From Leptospira wolbachii serovar Codice str. CDC (GTDB lineage: Bacteria; Spirochaetota; Leptospiria; Leptospirales; Leptospiraceae), in NCBI RefSeq assembly GCF_000332515.2, contig NZ_AOGZ02000014.1, positions 1,442,001-1,506,000 on the forward strand: DNA of 64,000 bases. The letters are read 5' to 3'. Of this stretch, positions 26,490 through 36,947 are shown in pieces; within the stretch, counting starts at the first letter, position 1; each line of letters opens with the position of its first letter. The notes under the pieces are model-generated. The model made no database searches. It worked only from the letters and a program-made list of their open reading frames with translations, and was not told where the DNA came from. Made by a program: the position numbers and the translations under genes.

Positions 26490-27893
26490 TTATAGAAACG
26501 TCAGGTTCCATTGAGGATGACCTGGATTCACTGTCCCCAATAAAGTGAGTTCACCAGTGGTTTGGCTGATAGTGAATTGATATATATCCCCGCTATTATT
26601 TGCCACATAGGCGAAACGTCCGCTTGGATCGATTATCATATAACGCACGTTTCCAACTAGTCCAGACTGTTTTGAGGAGAAAGAAATTTTTCCCGATTTT
26701 GAATCCACCGTATAACAAGATATTTCACCTTCATTGATATGGACTAAATAGAAAAAATTTCCGCTAGGATGGATTGCTGTACCATTGATGCTCAGGCCGT
26801 GAAAAACAGAATCCACAAAAGCCATTTGTCCCGTATTTTTATCAAAACTTAAAACCGTTACAGTAGGACTAGTAGCAACATATAAATATCTGCCATTGGG
26901 ATGAGTTGCAACAAAACCTGAGCCTCCACTGGGAAAACTTGGACTAATTCCTACTTGTGTTAAACTTCCATCATTATAGTTGATTCGATAGGAAACAATT
27001 TCTGTTAAGCTAGGACTAATATAAAAGATAAAATTCCCATTGCGTGAAATTTGAATCACATTGTGAGGAACAGCAGTTGGGTAGGCTGAAAGAAAAGTAA
27101 GAGTGCCATCGGAATTGATCGCAAAAGCCCGAATCTCCATATTACCTTCCGATGCAAGGTATAAAAATCTACCGTCGGGAGTGATGACAAGATTTCTCGG
27201 TGCTGCACCCGCCGAAGAAGTAGGGATAGAATTTGCAGTGAGAGCACCCGTACTCTGGTTGATTAAAAATTGGGAGAAAGTTCCACCGTATAAGTTTGCA
27301 GTAAATAAAAACTTTCCTGTTGGATCGACTCCGATCCCTGTGGGTCCATCACCAGTTGCATATACTCCAACTGAGGATAGGACTCCGGTTGTCTGGTTCA
27401 TAGACAGAAAGCCAACAAAATCATTTAAATCCATAGAGGTATAAACATAACCCGAATACACCGTGATATCGGAGCTAGCATTGGTCCGTCCATCGGCTGC
27501 TGTGGCAGTGATCCAAACCTTTCCATTGCCAATACTTTGGACGAGTCCATTGGCATCGACTGTAGCCACAGAATTGTCGCTACTGGACCACTGAAAAGTA
27601 GAATCTGTTTTGGAACCGTACAAATAGTACTGTGCTTTGAGTTGCAAACTGTCCCCTTTATGAATGCCAGCCCAACTATGATTGAGTTCGACCGTAGAAT
27701 TGGAGTCAGCAAGTAAGGCCAAAAGACCAAACAACGATTTGGAGGAAGGATTTTTTTCGGGAAAAAGGAGATTGTGAACGATGGGATTGAGCAGGCAGGC
27801 GTTGAAGGAAAAAAGACAAATGAATAAGTAAAAAACTTTCTGATACTTTGTGATTGTTGGAAGATACAATCGATGAGAACGATTTGTTTTCAT
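26490..27893 (-). CDS. Lipoprotein with bacterial Ig-like (Big2) domain and seven-bladed beta-propeller
   Basis: About 467 aa from the ATG at 27893; a TTG at 27905 would add four residues. A basic n-region and hydrophobic stretch end at FSFNACLLN, a spirochaetal lipobox. A Big2-type Ig module follows (about 75-150: SVATVDANGLVQSIGNGKVW, then ITATA). Residues about 155-467 form a YncE/6-phosphogluconolactonase-type propeller with repeated DPTGKFLF, TPDGRFLYLAS, HPNGRYLYVA, HPSGNFFYLV and DPSGRFAYVA. It is probably anchored in the outer membrane; a scaffold or binding role is likely. Lactonase activity is not supported by any visible catalytic residue. Confidence 0.8.
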   Translation of the reverse strand: MKTNRSHRLYLPTITKYQKVFYLFICLFSFNACLLNPIVHNLLFPEKNPSSKSLFGLLALLADSNSTVELNHSWAGIHKGDSLQLKAQYYLYGSKTDSTFQWSSSDNSVATVDANGLVQSIGNGKVWITATAADGRTNASSDITVYSGYVYTSMDLNDFVGFLSMNQTTGVLSSVGVYATGDGPTGIGVDPTGKFLFTANLYGGTFSQFLINQSTGALTANSIPTSSAGAAPRNLVITPDGRFLYLASEGNMEIRAFAINSDGTLTFLSAYPTAVPHNVIQISRNGNFIFYISPSLTEIVSYRINYNDGSLTQVGISPSFPSGGSGFVATHPNGRYLYVATSPTVTVLSFDKNTGQMAFVDSVFHGLSINGTAIHPSGNFFYLVHINEGEISCYTVDSKSGKISFSSKQSGLVGNVRYMIIDPSGRFAYVANNSGDIYQFTISQTTGELTLLGTVNPGHPQWNLTFL

Positions 27894-27987
27894 AGAAATC
27901 AACAAACATAAGTAAAGCGGATATGAAAATTGTCATTCCTAAAATCTAGAACCATTGGTAAAAAAATCTTTGTTTTGAACTGCGTTA

Positions 27988-28091
27988 GCGCCAGGGATTG
28001 CAGTGGAAATCGAAGCGAAGCGGAGATTGCAACGGAAAGCCCGGTCATGCCTGGAACAAATGAGACTTACAGGAAAAAATCGAGGCGCCCC
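27988..28091 (+). repeat. Dispersed intergenic repeat, copy R3
   Basis: Ordered blocks: GCGCCAGGGATTGCAGTGG then AAATCGAAGCG, AGATTGCAACGGAAAGCCC then GGTC, a variable part, and ATCGAGGCGCCCCG. It is the best-preserved copy and lies about 100 nt before the chaA start. Short open frames through it are artefacts. Confidence 0.8.
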
Positions 28092-28192
28092 GAGTTTTAA
28101 CAAAGATGGCAAATCTGTGGATTTGGTTGAACTTTACAGCGTTTTTGATCGTCTTAGAAGGGAAGGAATTATTTTATATATTTATAAACTCT

Positions 28193-29281
28193 ATGACAAA
28201 AACAAAAACTCTCACATCCAATGACTGGCTTTCGATCACTTCCTTTTTGGTATTGGTCTTTGCCATGATCGCACCCATTGGCGAAGGACTGCTGATTGCA
28301 TTCGCTGTTGTATTTTTAGCAGTGGGAATTTCCAGTGCGGTTCACAATGCAGAAGTCATTGCCGAACGAGTGGGACCTGCACTCGGAACATTGATTTTGG
28401 CAATTTCAGTCACGGTGATTGAAGTGGCACTTATCGTAAGTCTTATGAGTAACGACACTGCAGACTCACCACAAATTGCAAGAGACACTGTGTTTGCGGC
28501 TCTAATGATTGTGACCAATGGTATCATTGGAATCTGTATTTTGTTAGGTGGATTGAAACATAAAGAATTAGGATTTCAATTGGTGGGAACAACCGCTTTA
28601 CTAGGAGTTCTTGCTGTGTTATCCACTCTCACATTAATTTTGCCATTATACACAACTTCCACAAACAAAGGAACTTATAGTGCGGGGCAATTGATTTTTG
28701 TTTCCTTTGCCTCTCTTGTTTTATACGGATCTCTTGTTTGGTCACAAACCAAGTCTCATAAAAACTTTTTTTCTGCTTCCGAAGGTGAGGTTCTGCCAAC
28801 CGACACAACCGCAACTAAACCTTCCAAAAAAAGAGCCATTACTAGTTTTATCTCGCTTTTATTTTCACTCGTCGCCGTTGTTGGATTGTCAAAAATTTTA
28901 AGTCCGACAATCGAAAGCACCATAGCCGCATTAGGTGCACCAAAAGCAGTAGTGGGGATAGTCATTGCGATTCTTGTCCTTGCGCCAGAAACATTGGCTG
29001 CGATGAATGCAGCAAAAATCAATGAATTACAAACCAGCTTAAATTTAGCTTTGGGATCGGGAGCAGCCAGTATTGCGCTGACCATTCCCGCAGTGAGTCT
29101 CTATTCGTTGTTATTTGACAAGCCACTCACCCTTGGTTTGGATACCAAGGGAATTGTGTTTTTAATGGTAACATTTCTTGCAGGAAGTTTTACTTTTGGA
29201 TCAGGAAGGACCACATCCCTTCATGGACTCATCCACTTAGTGATTATGGCTTCTTTTTTGGCGATCTCTCTTATGCCATAA
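28193..29281 (+). CDS. chaA: Calcium/proton antiporter ChaA-like
   Basis: 362 aa from the ATG at 28193, close to the 366 aa of E. coli ChaA. An upstream ATG at 28106 would add a stretch next to the repeat and is less likely. About 11 membrane helices form the two inverted CaCA repeats. The ion-binding acidic motifs are SVTVIEVALIVSLM in the first half and LVLAPETLAAMNAAKINEL in the second. An acidic/Lys-rich cytoplasmic loop (about residues 180-215) separates them. It exports Ca2+ (possibly Na+ or K+) against protons at alkaline pH. It is convergent with nrdA, 9 nt apart. Confidence 0.87.
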   Translation: MTKTKTLTSNDWLSITSFLVLVFAMIAPIGEGLLIAFAVVFLAVGISSAVHNAEVIAERVGPALGTLILAISVTVIEVALIVSLMSNDTADSPQIARDTVFAALMIVTNGIIGICILLGGLKHKELGFQLVGTTALLGVLAVLSTLTLILPLYTTSTNKGTYSAGQLIFVSFASLVLYGSLVWSQTKSHKNFFSASEGEVLPTDTTATKPSKKRAITSFISLLFSLVAVVGLSKILSPTIESTIAALGAPKAVVGIVIAILVLAPETLAAMNAAKINELQTSLNLALGSGAASIALTIPAVSLYSLLFDKPLTLGLDTKGIVFLMVTFLAGSFTFGSGRTTSLHGLIHLVIMASFLAISLMP

Positions 29282-29290
29282 AGAGTCCGC

Positions 29291-31675
29291 TTAACTTCCA
29301 CATACGAGGCATCCTTCTTCCATAGAACAAGATTCGCCGACAAATTCAGATTCCGCTTGGACTTTGTTAGTTGATTCTTGCATAGCAAGTTCGTTCTCTT
29401 TTGTAATTTTGTCTTTGGCTTTTTCCACAGTGAATTGAATGGCTTGGGTAGCGGCTTTCGTTCGTAAGTAATACATTCCTGTTTTTAAACCTTGTTTCCA
29501 TGCATAAAAATGCATAGACGAAAGTTTAGAAACTGTAGGATTTTCCACAAACAAGTTTAAAGACTGGGATTGGCAGATAAAGGCACCACGGTCTCTTGCC
29601 ATATCAATGAGTGATCTTTGTTTCATTTCCCAAACTGTTTTATAGATTTCTTTGATAGAATCAGGAATGGAAGGAATGGATTGGATACTGCCACCCGCTT
29701 CAATAATTTGATTTTTCATTTCAGAATTCCAAAGTTCGAGTTCAATTAAATCATGTAACAAGTGTTTATTGACAATGATAAATTCTCCACTCAAGACTCG
29801 TCTTGAATAAATATTGGAAGTATAAGGTTCAAAACATTCGTTGTTTCCCAAAATTTGTGAGGTGGAAGCTGTGGGCATGGGGGCCACAAGAAGGGAATTT
29901 CTCGCGCCATATTGGATCACTTCTTTACGAAGGCTTTCAAAATCCCAACGTCCTGTTGGATTTACATTCCATAAATCAAATTGAAATATTCCCTTCGAGA
30001 GAGGAGATCCCGAATAACTTGGATAAGATCCTTCCACTTTTGCTATATCTTTACTTGCGGTCATTGCAGCAAAATAGATGGTTTCAAAAATCTCGATGTT
30101 GAGTTTTTTTGCAGCATCACTTTCATAAGGCATTCGTAATAGAATAAAAACATCCGCAAGACCTTGCACACCAATGCCGATGGGACGGTGTTTTAAATTA
30201 GAATTTTTAGCTTCAGGCACTGGATAATAATTTTCATCGATGATGCGGTTTAGATTCACAGTCATCTGATAGACAATCTCATACAATGTTTCAAACAAAA
30301 ACTTCCCGTCGGAAACAAACTTCAGTAAGGCGACTGATGCTAAATTGCAAACCGCTACTTCGTCGGGACTAGTAAACTCTAAAATTTCAGTGCAAAGGTT
30401 ACTACTTTTGATGGTTCCTAAGTTTTTCTGATTACTTTTAGAATTGGCAGCATCTTTGTATAACAAATACGGAGTCCCAGTTTCGATTTGTGATTCTACA
30501 ATGGCAAACCATAGGTCCTGGGCTTTGACTTTAGTGCGAGCGCGACCTTCTATTTCATACCTTTCATACAATTGAACAAAATCATCACCATACACATCAG
30601 AGAGACCTGGAGCTTCATGGGGGCAAAACAGGCTCCAATCTCCCCCCTCTTCCACACGTTTCATAAATAGGTCGGAGATCCAAAGAGCATAGAATAAATC
30701 ACGGGCACGCATCTCTTCTTTTCCATGGTTTTTCTTTAATTCCAAAAAAGGAAATATATCGGCATGCCAAGGTTCTAAATAAATGGCAAAGGCACCTTTT
30801 CGTTTCCCACCACCTTGGTCCACATAACGCGCTGTATCATTAAACACTCGTAACATGGGAATGATTCCATTACTGGTTCCATTAGTACCGCCAATATAAG
30901 AACCTGTGGCACGAATATTATGAATGGAAAGTCCAATCCCACCAGCACTCTGCGAAATTTTGGCTGTTTGTTTCAATGTATCGTAAATTCCATCAATGCT
31001 ATCGTCTTTCATGGTCAAAAGAAAACAGCTACTCATTTGTGGTTTCGGAGTGCCTGCATTAAAAAGTGTAGGAGTTGCATGAGTAAACCAACGTTCGCTC
31101 ATTAAATTGTATGTTTTGATGACTTCTTCAATTCGATCTTTATGGATTCCTATCGCCACTCGCATATACATGTGTTGTGGCCGTTCTACAATCTTTCCAT
31201 CAAGCTTCAATAAATAGGATTTTTCTAAAGTTCTAAATCCAAAATAATCAAATCCGAAATCCCTATCATAAATAATGGAACTATCCAAAAGTTCAGAATG
31301 TTTTTGCACCACTGCCCAAACATCTTCTGCAATGAGGGGCATCCATTTTCCTGTTTTCGGATCTTGATAAGAATACAAACGTTCCATTGTTTCCGAAAAG
31401 GATTTTGTTGTGTTTTTATGCAGATTACTCACAGCAATACGACTAGCAAGAAGTGCGTAGTCTGGGTGTTTGGTGGTAAGTGAAGCAGAAATTTCTGAGG
31501 CTAAATTGTCTAATTCAGAGGTGCTCACCCCGTCAAAAATCCCTTCGATTACTTTTTTAGCTACATCGATGGGACTCACCAATCGACTAAGGCCATAGGA
31601 TAATTTTTCAATCCGAGCAGTCACCTTATCAAACTTAACCGATTCTTGTTTTCCATTTCTTTTGAGTACAAACAT
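29291..31675 (-). CDS. nrdA: Class Ia ribonucleoside-diphosphate reductase, alpha (large) subunit
   Basis: 794 aa. An N-terminal ATP-cone (about 1-90; [20 protein letters not shown]) is the dATP/ATP switch. The ten-stranded barrel holds [11 protein letters not shown], the catalytic [20 protein letters not shown] (finger loop with Asn-Cys-Glu) and [20 protein letters not shown]. The tail [12 protein letters not shown] has the redox-active C-terminal cysteines that thioredoxin reduces. It makes deoxyribonucleotides aerobically with NrdB. It lies 18 nt after nrdB on the same strand, so the operon order is nrdB-nrdA. Control is probably by the cobalamin riboswitch upstream of nrdB. Confidence 0.95.
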   Translation of the reverse strand: MFVLKRNGKQESVKFDKVTARIEKLSYGLSRLVSPIDVAKKVIEGIFDGVSTSELDNLASEISASLTTKHPDYALLASRIAVSNLHKNTTKSFSETMERLYSYQDPKTGKWMPLIAEDVWAVVQKHSELLDSSIIYDRDFGFDYFGFRTLEKSYLLKLDGKIVERPQHMYMRVAIGIHKDRIEEVIKTYNLMSERWFTHATPTLFNAGTPKPQMSSCFLLTMKDDSIDGIYDTLKQTAKISQSAGGIGLSIHNIRATGSYIGGTNGTSNGIIPMLRVFNDTARYVDQGGGKRKGAFAIYLEPWHADIFPFLELKKNHGKEEMRARDLFYALWISDLFMKRVEEGGDWSLFCPHEAPGLSDVYGDDFVQLYERYEIEGRARTKVKAQDLWFAIVESQIETGTPYLLYKDAANSKSNQKNLGTIKSSNLCTEILEFTSPDEVAVCNLASVALLKFVSDGKFLFETLYEIVYQMTVNLNRIIDENYYPVPEAKNSNLKHRPIGIGVQGLADVFILLRMPYESDAAKKLNIEIFETIYFAAMTASKDIAKVEGSYPSYSGSPLSKGIFQFDLWNVNPTGRWDFESLRKEVIQYGARNSLLVAPMPTASTSQILGNNECFEPYTSNIYSRRVLSGEFIIVNKHLLHDLIELELWNSEMKNQIIEAGGSIQSIPSIPDSIKEIYKTVWEMKQRSLIDMARDRGAFICQSQSLNLFVENPTVSKLSSMHFYAWKQGLKTGMYYLRTKAATQAIQFTVEKAKDKITKENELAMQESTNKVQAESEFVGESCSMEEGCLVCGS

Positions 31676-31693
31676 ATAATTACCTTTTAGAAT

Positions 31694-32665
31694 TTAAAAA
31701 TCTTCATTAAGCGAAAATGTGAAACCTTGTTCCGAATTGAGAACACCAGCCTTCTGGTAGTCACCCACTCGTTTTTCAAAGAAGTTTGTTTTCCCTTGTA
31801 AGGAAATCATTTCCATAAAATCAAATGGATTGGAGGAATAATAGAGTTTCTCAAAGCCAAGTTCAATGAGCCAACGGTCAGCGACAAATTCAATGTATTG
31901 TTGCATCAGTTTTGCATTCATACCAATGAGGTCCACTGACAAAGATTCGGTGATAAACTCTTTCTCGATATTTACTGCATCGGTAAAAATTTCATACACA
32001 CGTTCGGCACTTGGTTTGTCTTGTATCATTTTAAAAAGGATACAGGCAAATTCGCAATGTAAAGCTTCATCGCGACTGATGAGTTCATTGGAAAAACTAA
32101 GACCAGGAAGGAGCCCTCTTTTTTTCATCCAAAAAATGGCACAAAAACTTCCGCTAAAAAATATTCCTTCCACAGCAGCGAAGGCAAGGAGTCGTTCCGC
32201 AAAATTTCCTTCACCGATCCAACGTAATGCCCATTCTGATTTTTTTTGAACGGCGGGGATGGTTTCTATGGAATGAAATAAGCGATTTTTTTCTTTTGGA
32301 TCTTTGATGTAGGTATCAATCAAAAGAGAATAAGTTTCCGAGTGAATGTTTTCCATCATAATTTGGAATCCATAAAAGCACCTAACTTCAGGCAATTGAA
32401 CTTCTCTCATAAAGTTGACTGCTAGGTTTTCATTTACAATCCCATCACTCGCAGCAAAAAATGCTAAAATATTACTTAAAAAAAATCGTTCTTTGTCATT
32501 GAGTGAGTTCCAATCGTCTAAATCGCTACTCAAATCAATTTCTTCAGCAGTCCAAAAGGATGCTTGTTGTTTCTTATACATTTCCCAGATTTTAGGATAT
32601 TTAATGGGAAGGATCACAAAACGATCCTTGTTTTCTTTTAGTAATACTTCTGATTGATAATCCAT
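31694..32665 (-). CDS. nrdB: Class Ia ribonucleoside-diphosphate reductase, beta (radical) subunit
   Basis: 323 aa from the ATG at 32665. A longer frame up to 32731 exists, but the 32665 start has GGAG 8-11 nt upstream and gives the usual protein length. The diiron/tyrosyl-radical site is intact: [33 protein letters not shown] (Glu, His and the radical Tyr in the ENIHSExY pattern) and [12 protein letters not shown]. The C-terminus ([10 protein letters not shown]) is the alpha-binding tail. An RBS hairpin and a cobalamin riboswitch lie upstream. This implies that the B12-independent enzyme is switched off when B12 is present, presumably in favour of a class II NrdJ elsewhere. Confidence 0.95.
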   Translation of the reverse strand: MDYQSEVLLKENKDRFVILPIKYPKIWEMYKKQQASFWTAEEIDLSSDLDDWNSLNDKERFFLSNILAFFAASDGIVNENLAVNFMREVQLPEVRCFYGFQIMMENIHSETYSLLIDTYIKDPKEKNRLFHSIETIPAVQKKSEWALRWIGEGNFAERLLAFAAVEGIFFSGSFCAIFWMKKRGLLPGLSFSNELISRDEALHCEFACILFKMIQDKPSAERVYEIFTDAVNIEKEFITESLSVDLIGMNAKLMQQYIEFVADRWLIELGFEKLYYSSNPFDFMEMISLQGKTNFFEKRVGDYQKAGVLNSEQGFTFSLNEDF

Positions 32666-32684
32666 GACTAAATCTCCGTTAGTC
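32666..32684 (-). promoter_or_regulatory. Hairpin presenting the nrdB ribosome-binding site
   Basis: On the minus strand GACTAA and TTAGTC pair perfectly (6 bp) around the loop CGGAGAT, which contains the GGAG Shine-Dalgarno. The 3' arm abuts the ATG. The geometry could expose or hide the site depending on the riboswitch state. Confidence 0.5.
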
Positions 32685-32764
32685 GGGACGCAACATCTTT
32701 TTTTTAGAAGGTGTGGGTATCCCGGTAGCAATAGTCCGGGGCCCTGAAAAAATTTTCGGTACGG

Positions 32765-32895
32765 ATGATCGTTTACGGGCGATTCATCTGTGGGAAGATC
32801 CGACTTTTCTTACCTGAATTGGATAAGAATTTACGGTTGCGCCGTCAGTTGAGGAGTTTCACCTCATTCCTCCCGGAATAGAATCTAAACAAATC
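32765..32895 (-). promoter_or_regulatory. Cobalamin (B12) riboswitch upstream of nrdBA
   Basis: Read on the minus strand: GGGAGGAATGAGGTGAAACT then CCTCAACTGACGGCGCAACC then GTAA. This follows the conserved core GGGAA..GGTG.AA..CC...C.G.C.CGC.AC.GTAA. Further on, AAGTCGGATCTTCCCACAGA fits the B12-box position (GCC.GGA..CC.GCC). A CCCGG/CCGGG hairpin (32721-32740) follows and could be part of the expression platform. No T-tract follows, so translational control is more likely than attenuation. The remaining leader (32900-33039) toward the divergent DUF3995 gene shows nothing recognisable. Confidence 0.8.
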
Positions 32896-33039
32896 CAAAG
32901 AGACATATTTTGTCAATGGAATAAAACGGAGGAAAAATCAAAAAAGTCCAGAGAATAGAAATCCTAAGCTAACAATGACAAACGAATCATTTTAAATAAT
33001 GAGTATTCAATCATCTTCCCATTTCGAAAGATTTCCTCT

Positions 33040-33477
33040 ATGCATCTTCTTTACACATTGGCCTTGGTCGTTATTTTTTTCATTCTCGCCGTTTTACATT
33101 TTCTTTGGTCCCTCAATATTCTTTGGGGATTCGAATCTGCACTGCCACGAAAAAAAGATGGAAGTTTTCTATTTTATCCAAAAAAGATCGAAAGTTTTTT
33201 GGTTGGACTCGCACTCACTCTTCTAGCAGGATTTTACTTTTCATTCACAGGTTTTATACCGTTGTTATTTGATTCCATAGTTTATCAAATTGGATGTTGG
33301 TTTACTATTGTTATCTTTGGGATTCGTGCCATTGGAGATTTTCACTATGTTGGTTTCACCAAACGTATCAAAAATAAGGAATTCGCATATTGGGATACTA
33401 TCCTCTTTTCTCCTCTCTGTCTTTTTATCTCGTTTTTAGCTTATTTGGTAGAAAGAGGAATAGAGTCTTTGTTCTAA
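33040..33477 (+). CDS. DUF3995 membrane protein
   Basis: A 145-aa inner-membrane protein with four predicted helices. It matches DUF3995: LAVLHFLWSLNILWGFE at the N-terminus, and IFGIRAIGDFHYVGFTKRIK followed by FAYWDTILFSPLCLFISF at the C-terminus. The function of the family is unknown. ATG start with AGA-rich upstream sequence (GAAAGA). It is divergent from nrdBA and convergent with the hybrid kinase gene. Confidence 0.8.
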   Translation: MHLLYTLALVVIFFILAVLHFLWSLNILWGFESALPRKKDGSFLFYPKKIESFLVGLALTLLAGFYFSFTGFIPLLFDSIVYQIGCWFTIVIFGIRAIGDFHYVGFTKRIKNKEFAYWDTILFSPLCLFISFLAYLVERGIESLF

Positions 33478-33544
33478 CAAAATTTCTAAGACCTTTCGCT
33501 TTTATCTCCAGAATCTTGGGTATTGATTTATAAATCAAATTTTG

Positions 33545-36283
33545 TTAGGTCAAATTTTGATAGATAGTGGAAAGAAGTTCTGAAAGTATGATAGGTTTTT
33601 TTACATAACCATTCATTCCATTTTCCAAATATTCATTCAATTGGGATTCCATACTATTTGCAGTGATCGCTATGATGGGAATATCACGGTACGAATCATT
33701 TCGTTTTCGGATGAGTTTTGTTGCTTCCATTCCATCTAATACTGGCATCTGAATGTCCATTAAGATTATATCAAATCTATCTTCCAAATGACTTAATGAA
33801 TCATCCAAAAGCTGAATTGCTTCCTGACCATTCGACGCAACACTTACCTTGATTTTTTCTTTTTGAAATATTTTTACTATGAATTTTTGATTTAATAAAT
33901 TGTCCTCAGCAATTAAAATATGAAAACTTTTACCAAAGTCATCTAACTTTGAATTAATATTAGTTAACGGTGCTTCTCTTTGATCCGTTTCTTGAAATGG
34001 AATGGTAAATTGAAATGTGGAGCCTGAGTTTACTTTACTTTGAACCTCGACTTCCCCACCCATTAATTGAACAAGTTGCTTAGAGATATAGAGACCAAGG
34101 CCAGAACCTTCAAATTTTTTGGTTCGAGAGTCTTCTAATTGAACAAATCGATTAAATAATTTAGAAATATTCTCTTCAGAAATTCCGATTCCTGTGTCCT
34201 TTACCTTAAAAATTATAAATCTTTTATCATCACTTAAATTTACATCTAAACATATCGATCCTACAGATGTGAACTTAAAAGCATTTGCGATTAGATTGAT
34301 CAATATTTGGCGTAAGCGGTTTTCATCAACTAGGACATAAAGGCTAGAATCCAAATCTGTTACATTCAAATGTAACTCTAAATTCTTTTGCTGCGCATCC
34401 ACCGAGAACAAATGGACTACGTCTTTGCAAAGTTTGTTTATGTTAGCTGGTTTTGAAACAATCTCTAATTTTTTGTTTTCTAGCTTAGATACATCCAGTA
34501 TGTCGTTAATAATTGTAAGGAGAGACAAAACCGACTTTTTCGCATTATCTAAATAGTCTTTTTGTTCTACATCTACATTGGTCTGTTCCAACAAGGTCAA
34601 CATTCCTAAAACACCATTCATCGGTGTGCGGATTTCATGACTCATATTTGCCAAAAAATCTGATTTGACTCTGTTGGCTTTTTCAAGCTCAAAGGTTCTC
34701 TTTTCAACTATATCCTGAATGCTCTTTTCTTTACCCATAATAATAAGAAGCAATATCCCGAGTAGTCCTGTTAATAACGAAGAAATAATTAACAAAAATT
34801 TGGATGCATTTGTTAGATTCATTTGAAAATATTCTTTCGTTGCAATAGTTTTTATATTTAAAACATGCGAACCAATTGTCATTTGACGTTCATAATAAAA
34901 ATCAGAAAAAATCTTTTCCTCCATATTCGAACATTCTTTAGAAAACAAACCTATGTTAGATGAATTTTTCAACTCTTCAATTTTTATACATAAATGATTT
35001 TGATCATTCCCGATCAGTGCCTTTTCAATTATGGTGGCTATTCGAATCACGGCAGTGGCAAATCCAAACTCTCCGTTCCACCTCTTGACAGGAAAAAGAA
35101 CCAAAAAACCTAAATTATTATCCAAACTTTGAACCAAGCTAATTTTACCTGTCATATCGATTCCTTGTCTTTCAGTTGCACGGAAAAGTGCCTCCATCCT
35201 AGTTGAATCTGAAAGTAGGTTGAATCCAATTGCTTGTTTGTTTTCATTATATGGGTATATATATCTTATATATACGTATTCTTCGTTCTGAGGCGAAGGT
35301 AATAATTTTTTATCCTTTTGGATGGAAATTCCAATAGAATCTGGATAATCTATTTTTAAGTTTGCATCCGCTATGGAACGTAATGAATGTCGAACCAAAG
35401 GGTTCCAAGAAAGTGCAGTTACACTATCCGAGTCTTCCATAATTCCTTTTGAAAACGCATCAAAGTATCTACGATTTAATTTTTCTGTTAACGCTATAAA
35501 TGAGCCAAGCCCCTTAACAACTCTAAGGTTTTCTAATAATCGATTTTCGATTCCAGTAGAAATGATTTGGCCATCTGATTTGATTCGATATTTAATAAAT
35601 TCTTTTTCCCAATTCCGAGTTAAGAAAAAAATAGATAAGGTAAAAACAAAAGTACTCATTGTTGCAGAGGCAAAAATAATTAATCTTAATAATTTTTCCT
35701 CACCCTCGTACCATTTCCAAATTAATATAAGTAGTGGAGTAAAAATGATAATTCCGATCGAATCACCCATCCACCAAGTAATCCAAGTTTGAAAAAGAAA
35801 CTCAAAGTAGATGATCTTAAAATAAAACAAAGATAAACTACCAATCACTGAAGAAATGAATGCAGTAACTGGACCGGCTAATAAAAAAAAGATTAAAATC
35901 TCGTTTGCTTGGAAAATATTCAATTTGGGACTCGAATACTTTTTTAAAAGATAGGATCCCAATATCGCTGAAGTCGAATTCCCCAAAGAGATAGTTATAT
36001 TTTGTGGATTAGAGATTAAAAATTGAATCCATGGTTCCGATGTGGGGAAATGGGTTGTGTTAGTAAAGTAAGCACCAAAAAATAGTGCCGGCCAAACACG
36101 ATTGCCAAATATTAAAACAAATCCCAAAGCAAGGCCCGCTGGGGGCCAAACGGGAGTACTGTATCCATCTATGGAGGACAGGTTGAGGCTGAGTTTTCCC
36201 GCTATGAGATAGAGAAAGAATACAAAGATCAGGAGAACAAATTCTCGAATGAAATTTCTGATCAATGCATTCCAGACAGGCAT
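33545..36283 (-). CDS. MASE1-CHASE hybrid sensor histidine kinase
   Basis: A 912-aa inner-membrane hybrid kinase. Residues about 8-215 are a MASE1 domain with eight helices (YSTPVWPPAGLALGFVLIFG). About 220-440 is a periplasmic CHASE ligand-binding domain (FDAFSKGIMEDSDSVTALSW). A further helix lies at about 480-505. HisKA follows with SDFLANMSHEIRTPMNG (His549), then HATPase_c (LRQILINLIANAFKFT, KDTGIGIS, FEGSGLGLYI) and a C-terminal receiver domain with LMDIQMPVLDG (Asp843). It would autophosphorylate and pass phosphate to its own receiver. No separate response regulator or output gene is adjacent, so the downstream target is unknown. ATG start. Confidence 0.9.
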   Translation of the reverse strand: MPVWNALIRNFIREFVLLIFVFFLYLIAGKLSLNLSSIDGYSTPVWPPAGLALGFVLIFGNRVWPALFFGAYFTNTTHFPTSEPWIQFLISNPQNITISLGNSTSAILGSYLLKKYSSPKLNIFQANEILIFFLLAGPVTAFISSVIGSLSLFYFKIIYFEFLFQTWITWWMGDSIGIIIFTPLLILIWKWYEGEEKLLRLIIFASATMSTFVFTLSIFFLTRNWEKEFIKYRIKSDGQIISTGIENRLLENLRVVKGLGSFIALTEKLNRRYFDAFSKGIMEDSDSVTALSWNPLVRHSLRSIADANLKIDYPDSIGISIQKDKKLLPSPQNEEYVYIRYIYPYNENKQAIGFNLLSDSTRMEALFRATERQGIDMTGKISLVQSLDNNLGFLVLFPVKRWNGEFGFATAVIRIATIIEKALIGNDQNHLCIKIEELKNSSNIGLFSKECSNMEEKIFSDFYYERQMTIGSHVLNIKTIATKEYFQMNLTNASKFLLIISSLLTGLLGILLLIIMGKEKSIQDIVEKRTFELEKANRVKSDFLANMSHEIRTPMNGVLGMLTLLEQTNVDVEQKDYLDNAKKSVLSLLTIINDILDVSKLENKKLEIVSKPANINKLCKDVVHLFSVDAQQKNLELHLNVTDLDSSLYVLVDENRLRQILINLIANAFKFTSVGSICLDVNLSDDKRFIIFKVKDTGIGISEENISKLFNRFVQLEDSRTKKFEGSGLGLYISKQLVQLMGGEVEVQSKVNSGSTFQFTIPFQETDQREAPLTNINSKLDDFGKSFHILIAEDNLLNQKFIVKIFQKEKIKVSVASNGQEAIQLLDDSLSHLEDRFDIILMDIQMPVLDGMEATKLIRKRNDSYRDIPIIAITANSMESQLNEYLENGMNGYVKKPIILSELLSTIYQNLT

Positions 36284-36428
36284 ACAATTTTAAAGACGAT
36301 GAAAATTAAAAGAATCAGTAAAATTAAAATTTCGACTGAGGGGAAATAAAAGTATTTTTCTCGTCCAAGTCAGGAAGGACCTACCTAGGGTACCAATCGT
36401 CCGATTGTTTTGAACCAATCGAAAATTT

Positions 36429-36845
36429 CTAATGGGACTCTACGTATTTCTTAAAGTTGTCAAGTATGGCTTGCCATCCTCCCCTTTGCATCTCTACCGG
36501 ATTCTCTTTCTCAGCATCAAAACTTACGGTTACTGTTGTTTTATTTCCTTCAGTTTCTAAATCAACAGAGGCTTTCCTGCCATCTTCCATCGTATAGGTA
36601 AATGACTTTTGTTCGATGATATTGTCATAGACCGCTTCAAACTCAAAACCAAAACTTCCATCCTTGGCTTCCATTCTTGCACTGTATTTACCGCCGACTC
36701 GCAAATCATTTTTGGCCCAAGGACATTGCCAGTCGTCAGTAGCAAAGTTCCAATGGATGATGTGTTTCGGATTGGTGTAGTAGTCCCAAACTTTTTTAGA
36801 GTCAGCATCGATAGTGGATTGAATCATGATTTGGTTGGAGTCCAT
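36429..36845 (-). CDS. SRPBCC/AHSA1-type protein
   Basis: 138 aa from the ATG at 36845; a TTG at 36881 would add 12 residues, and neither has a clear ribosome-binding site. START-like helix-grip fold of the AHSA1/SRPBCC family: MIQSTIDADSKKVWDYYTNP at the N-terminus, WQCPWAKNDLRVGGKYSARM, and a C-terminal helix GGWQAILDNFKKYVE. These small cytosolic proteins bind hydrophobic ligands; specific roles are mostly unknown. It lies 100 nt downstream of a second SRPBCC gene on the same strand, and both face an AraC-type regulator. Confidence 0.75.
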   Translation of the reverse strand: MDSNQIMIQSTIDADSKKVWDYYTNPKHIIHWNFATDDWQCPWAKNDLRVGGKYSARMEAKDGSFGFEFEAVYDNIIEQKSFTYTMEDGRKASVDLETEGNKTTVTVSFDAEKENPVEMQRGGWQAILDNFKKYVESH

Positions 36846-36947
36846 GCCAGGAGTTTTACCGGCTTCTCTTTTCAGTTGCAATTCATTTTCAGTATCACCG
36901 AGATCAAAATTTTATCAAAAAAAATAAGTCAGAAGCAGCTCTAGATT

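Noticed and set aside
28003..28224. A 73-aa frame across repeat copy R3
   Set aside because: Same reason: it reads through the repeat and into the chaA start in another frame.
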